64,000 bases of DNA. It comes from Acetobacteraceae bacterium. Its GTDB lineage: Bacteria; Pseudomonadota; Alphaproteobacteria; Acetobacterales; Acetobacteraceae. Below the pieces are notes generated by a model. It ran no database searches. It worked only from the letters and a program-made list of their open reading frames with translations, and was not told the DNA's origin. Positions 61,539 to 64,000 of this stretch are shown in pieces (the first letter of the stretch is position 1; each line of letters opens with the position of its first letter). The stretch covers positions 1 through 64,000 of the forward strand of contig JAIXWG010000062.1 in the NCBI GenBank assembly GCA_027482245.1, read 5' to 3'. Made by a program: the position numbers and the translations under genes.

Positions 61539-62839
61539 ACACGGAACGGCTGCGCCGCATCCTCTCGCTGGCCGCCCCCACCACCCTGCTGGCGGCGGTG
61601 CAGGCCGGCGGGCAGTTGTTCGAGACCTGGCTCGCCGCGCGGCAGGGCACGGCGGCGCTGGCGGGCTGGGCGGTGGTGCTGCCCTTCGCGCTGCTGATGC
61701 AGATGATGTCGGCCGGGGCCATGGGGGGCGGCGTCGCTGCCGCCGTCGCCCGCGCGCTGGGCGCGAAGCGGCCGGAGGATGCGGCGGCGCTGGTGCTGCA
61801 TGCCGTGCTGATCGCCATCACGGCGGGGCTCCTCTTCGCCATCGCGCTCGCGGGCTTCCCGCGCGCCGTGCTGGGGCTGGTCGGCGGCGCCGCGGCGGCG
61901 GAGGCCGCTTCGGGCTACGCGATGTGGCTCTTCGGCCTCGGCGCCGTGCCGGCCTGGCTGGCGAACACCCTGGCCTCCGTGCTCCGCGGCGGCGGGCGGC
62001 ACGCGACGGCGGCGCGGGTGATGCTGGTGACGTCGCTGGCCTATCCGTCGGTCGCCTGGGTCCTGGCGGAACCGCTCGGCATGGGGCTGGCGGGGGCGGG
62101 GCTCGGCTACGCCCTCGCCATGCTGGCGGCGACGATCGGCCAGGGCGCCGTGGTGCTGGCGGGCGGGGCGGGCTTCCGGCCGACCTTCCGCGTGCCGATC
62201 CAGGCGGCGCTGTTCTGGCGCATCCTCTCCGTCGGGCTGGTGGCGAGCCTGCTGGCGTCCGTCGCCAACCTGACGACGATCCTGGTGACGGCGCGGATCC
62301 GGGACTACGGCCCGGAAGCCGTCGCGGCCTATGGCGTCTCCGCCCGGCTGGAGTTCCTGATGATCCCGCTGGCCTTCGGCGTGGGATCGGCGCTGACGGC
62401 GCTGGTCGGTCGCGCGGTCGGCGCGGGGGATTGGGCGGAGGCGCGGCGCATCGCCTGGACGGGCGCGCTGCTGGCCCTGGCCGTGACGGGGCCGGCGGGG
62501 CTGCTGGTGGCGATCTTCCCAGGCGCCGTGGCGGCGGCCTTCGCCTCCGACCCCGCGGTGATCGCCATCGCGACGCAGGCACTGTCCGTCATCGGGCCGG
62601 CGCTGCCGGGCTTCGGTATGGGCATGGCCTTCTACTTCGCCGCCATGGGCGCGGGGCGCATGCGCTGGCCCGCCGCGGCCGGCCTGTCCCGCATCGCCAT
62701 CGCGGTGGGCGGCGGCGCGGTGCTGGAGGGGATGCTGGGCCTGCAGGGACAGTTCCTGGCGGTGGCGCTGGGCGTCACCGCCTTCGGGCTGCTGGCGGCG
62801 GCGGGGGTCAGGCCCGGCGTGTGGCCGGGCCGTGCGTGA
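61535..62839 (+). CDS. MATE-family efflux transporter
   Basis: 434 aa, about 12 membrane helices in two similar halves, starting with a GTG that overlaps the MFS stop. Segments PTTLLAAVQAGGQLFETWLAARQG and the second-half IPLAFGVGSALTALVGRAVGAGDW are typical of NorM/DinF-like multidrug and toxin extrusion proteins, driven by Na+ or H+. Co-transcribed with TetR and MFS genes, so probably part of an inducible export response. It ends 3 bases from the convergent kinase. Confidence 0.9.
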   Translation: MNTERLRRILSLAAPTTLLAAVQAGGQLFETWLAARQGTAALAGWAVVLPFALLMQMMSAGAMGGGVAAAVARALGAKRPEDAAALVLHAVLIAITAGLLFAIALAGFPRAVLGLVGGAAAAEAASGYAMWLFGLGAVPAWLANTLASVLRGGGRHATAARVMLVTSLAYPSVAWVLAEPLGMGLAGAGLGYALAMLAATIGQGAVVLAGGAGFRPTFRVPIQAALFWRILSVGLVASLLASVANLTTILVTARIRDYGPEAVAAYGVSARLEFLMIPLAFGVGSALTALVGRAVGAGDWAEARRIAWTGALLALAVTGPAGLLVAIFPGAVAAAFASDPAVIAIATQALSVIGPALPGFGMGMAFYFAAMGAGRMRWPAAAGLSRIAIAVGGGAVLEGMLGLQGQFLAVALGVTAFGLLAAAGVRPGVWPGRA

Positions 62840-62842
62840 CGC

Positions 62843-64000
62843 TCAGCCCGCGCGGCGCGCCGTCTCCTCGCCCAGCACGGCGCGGGTCGCGGCGGCCAGG
62901 GCCTCGATCCGGTAGGGCTTGGGCAGCAGGCCGATGCCCTCCGCCTCCGCATCCCGCTTGGCGGCGGCGGCATAGGCGGTGGTCAGCAGCACGGGCAGGC
63001 GAGGCCGGCGGCGCCGGACCTCGCGGGCCAGTTCCACGCCGTTCATGCCGCCCGGCATCATCACGTCGCTGAACACCAGATCCACCGGGCGGTGATCGGC
63101 CAGCGCGCCCAGCGCCGCGGCTGCGCTGGCTGCGCGTGTCACGGTGAAGCCGAGTTGCGACAGCATCTCCTGCACCAGGGCCGCGACCTCGTCGTCATCC
63201 TCCACCAGCAGCACATGGCCGGCCATGCCTTCCGTCGGCACTTCCGCGGCGATGGCGCCCTGCTCCTCCGCGGGGCGGCGATGCGAACGCGGCAGCAGCA
63301 GCGCGATGGTGGTGCCCTGGCCGAGCGCCGTGTCGATCCGCACCGTGCCGCCGGATTGCCGCGCGAAGCCGTAGACCTGCGCCAGGCCGAGGCCCGATCC
63401 CTTGCCGATGTCCTTGGTGGTGAAGAAGGGCTCGAAGACCCGGGCCACCACCTCCGGCGCCATGCCCGTGCCGCTGTCGACGACGGAAAGCCGCACCGCG
63501 TCGCCGCGCAGCTCCGGCTCCTCCAGCGCGGCCACATTCTCCGCCCGGATGGTGATGGTGCCGCCGCCCGGCATGGCGTCGCGCGCATTGACAGAGAGGT
63601 TGAGGATCGACAGCTCCAGCTCCCCGGGGTCGATCTCCACCGGCCAGAGGCTCTGCGGGAAGTCGAGTGCCACATGCACGTCGCCGCGCAGGCTGCGGTC
63701 CAGCAGTTCGCGCATGCCGCCGATGTGGCGGCGGAGGTCGAGCGGTTCCGGCTGCAGCGCCTGGCGGCGGGAGAAGGCGAGGAGCTGGCGCGTCAGCGCC
63801 GCGCCGCGCGCGGCGGCCTGGCGCATGCCGTCCATCAGCAGCCGCCGGCGGTTCGGGTCGGCCTGGCGTTCCAGCATGTCGAGCCCGCCGGAGATCACCA
63901 TCAGCAGGTTGTTGAAGTCATGCGCGACGCCGCCGGTCAGCTGGCCCATCGCCTCGATCTTCTGCGCGTGGCGCAGCGATTCCGCGATCCGCTCCCGCTC
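62843..64000 (-). CDS. Hybrid sensor histidine kinase, C-terminal part (cut by window edge)
   Basis: 386 codons are visible and the frame stays open through the right edge, so the sensor part is missing. In order: a HisKA segment with phospho-acceptor His in QLTGGVAHDFNNLLM; a HATPase domain with NLSVNARDAM, DSGTGM and GKGSGLGLAQVYG; then a receiver domain with acidic patch LLVEDDDEV, phospho-Asp in VFSDVMMPG, LLTTAY and the Lys in PKPYR. His-to-Asp phosphorelay within one protein is expected. The ATG at 63949 is not the real start, because coding sequence clearly continues upstream of it (IAESLRHAQKIEA). Confidence 0.93.
   Translation of the reverse strand, partial: ERERIAESLRHAQKIEAMGQLTGGVAHDFNNLLMVISGGLDMLERQADPNRRRLLMDGMRQAAARGAALTRQLLAFSRRQALQPEPLDLRRHIGGMRELLDRSLRGDVHVALDFPQSLWPVEIDPGELELSILNLSVNARDAMPGGGTITIRAENVAALEEPELRGDAVRLSVVDSGTGMAPEVVARVFEPFFTTKDIGKGSGLGLAQVYGFARQSGGTVRIDTALGQGTTIALLLPRSHRRPAEEQGAIAAEVPTEGMAGHVLLVEDDDEVAALVQEMLSQLGFTVTRAASAAAALGALADHRPVDLVFSDVMMPGGMNGVELAREVRRRRPRLPVLLTTAYAAAAKRDAEAEGIGLLPKPYRIEALAAATRAVLGEETARRAG

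Overview
This 64 kb window comes from a high-GC (about 70%) alphaproteobacterial chromosome. The gene set points to Acetobacteraceae, close to Roseomonas. It has a glnB-glnA pair preceded by a sigma-54 type site, a thrC / M16 peptidase / pmbA run, a ligD-ku pair, and many orphan Bug-type (TctC family) tricarboxylate-transport receptors. Every assignment was made by reading the sequence; no database search was run. The window is mostly ordinary chromosome, with transport and catabolic modules facing both ways and no phage, CRISPR array or complete mobile element.

Layout. 1-110: end of an IS5-type transposase. 0.3-5.5 kb: M20 amidohydrolase, a set of palindromic repeats, aspartate dehydrogenase, a membrane zinc peptidase, an SDR lacking its catalytic Tyr and Lys, tRNA-His and a class I aminotransferase. 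5.6-8.0 kb: nitrogen control (glnB, glnA) with a sigma-54 site upstream and a structured 3' region. 8.3-12 kb: a GntR regulator with two winged-helix domains, divergent from an aconitase-family gene across a perfect 24-bp palindrome. 12-16 kb: DUF2269 membrane protein, Ku and three-domain LigD (non-homologous end joining). 16-21 kb: TRAP transporter (receptor, small and large membrane subunits) and a GMC oxidoreductase behind an AT-rich patch. 21-23 kb: Bug receptor and an exported beta-carbonic anhydrase. 23-32 kb: a four-gene MdtABC-like RND efflux operon with its outer-membrane lipoprotein.

32-43.6 kb is the richest accessory stretch. It holds a family-5 ABC importer (fused double ATPase, two permeases, long binding protein), two different enolase-superfamily enzymes, an amidohydrolase-2 lactonase-like enzyme, a Bug receptor and an SDR. 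Together they look like an uptake and breakdown route for an unknown sugar acid or oligosaccharide. 43.7-51 kb: membrane rhodanese, Bug receptor with a divergent TetR, thioesterase, two metallo-beta-lactamase-fold proteins, an LhgO-like oxidase, an orphan SOS-box-like sequence and another Bug receptor. 51-58.6 kb: thrC, M16 peptidase, pmbA, a small lipoprotein, an orphan antitoxin-like protein, a family-5 binding protein and a Tim44-domain protein. 58.7-62.8 kb: an SDR divergent from a TetR-MFS-MATE operon across twin operators. The right edge cuts a hybrid histidine kinase.

Nothing here amounts to a clear new defence or mobile system. The best leads are the orphan LexA-type box at 49.9 kb, the double-winged GntR with its aconitase partner, the sugar-acid locus at 36-43.5 kb, the Tyr/Lys-less SDR, and the palindromic repeat family around 1.6 kb and 51.0 kb.
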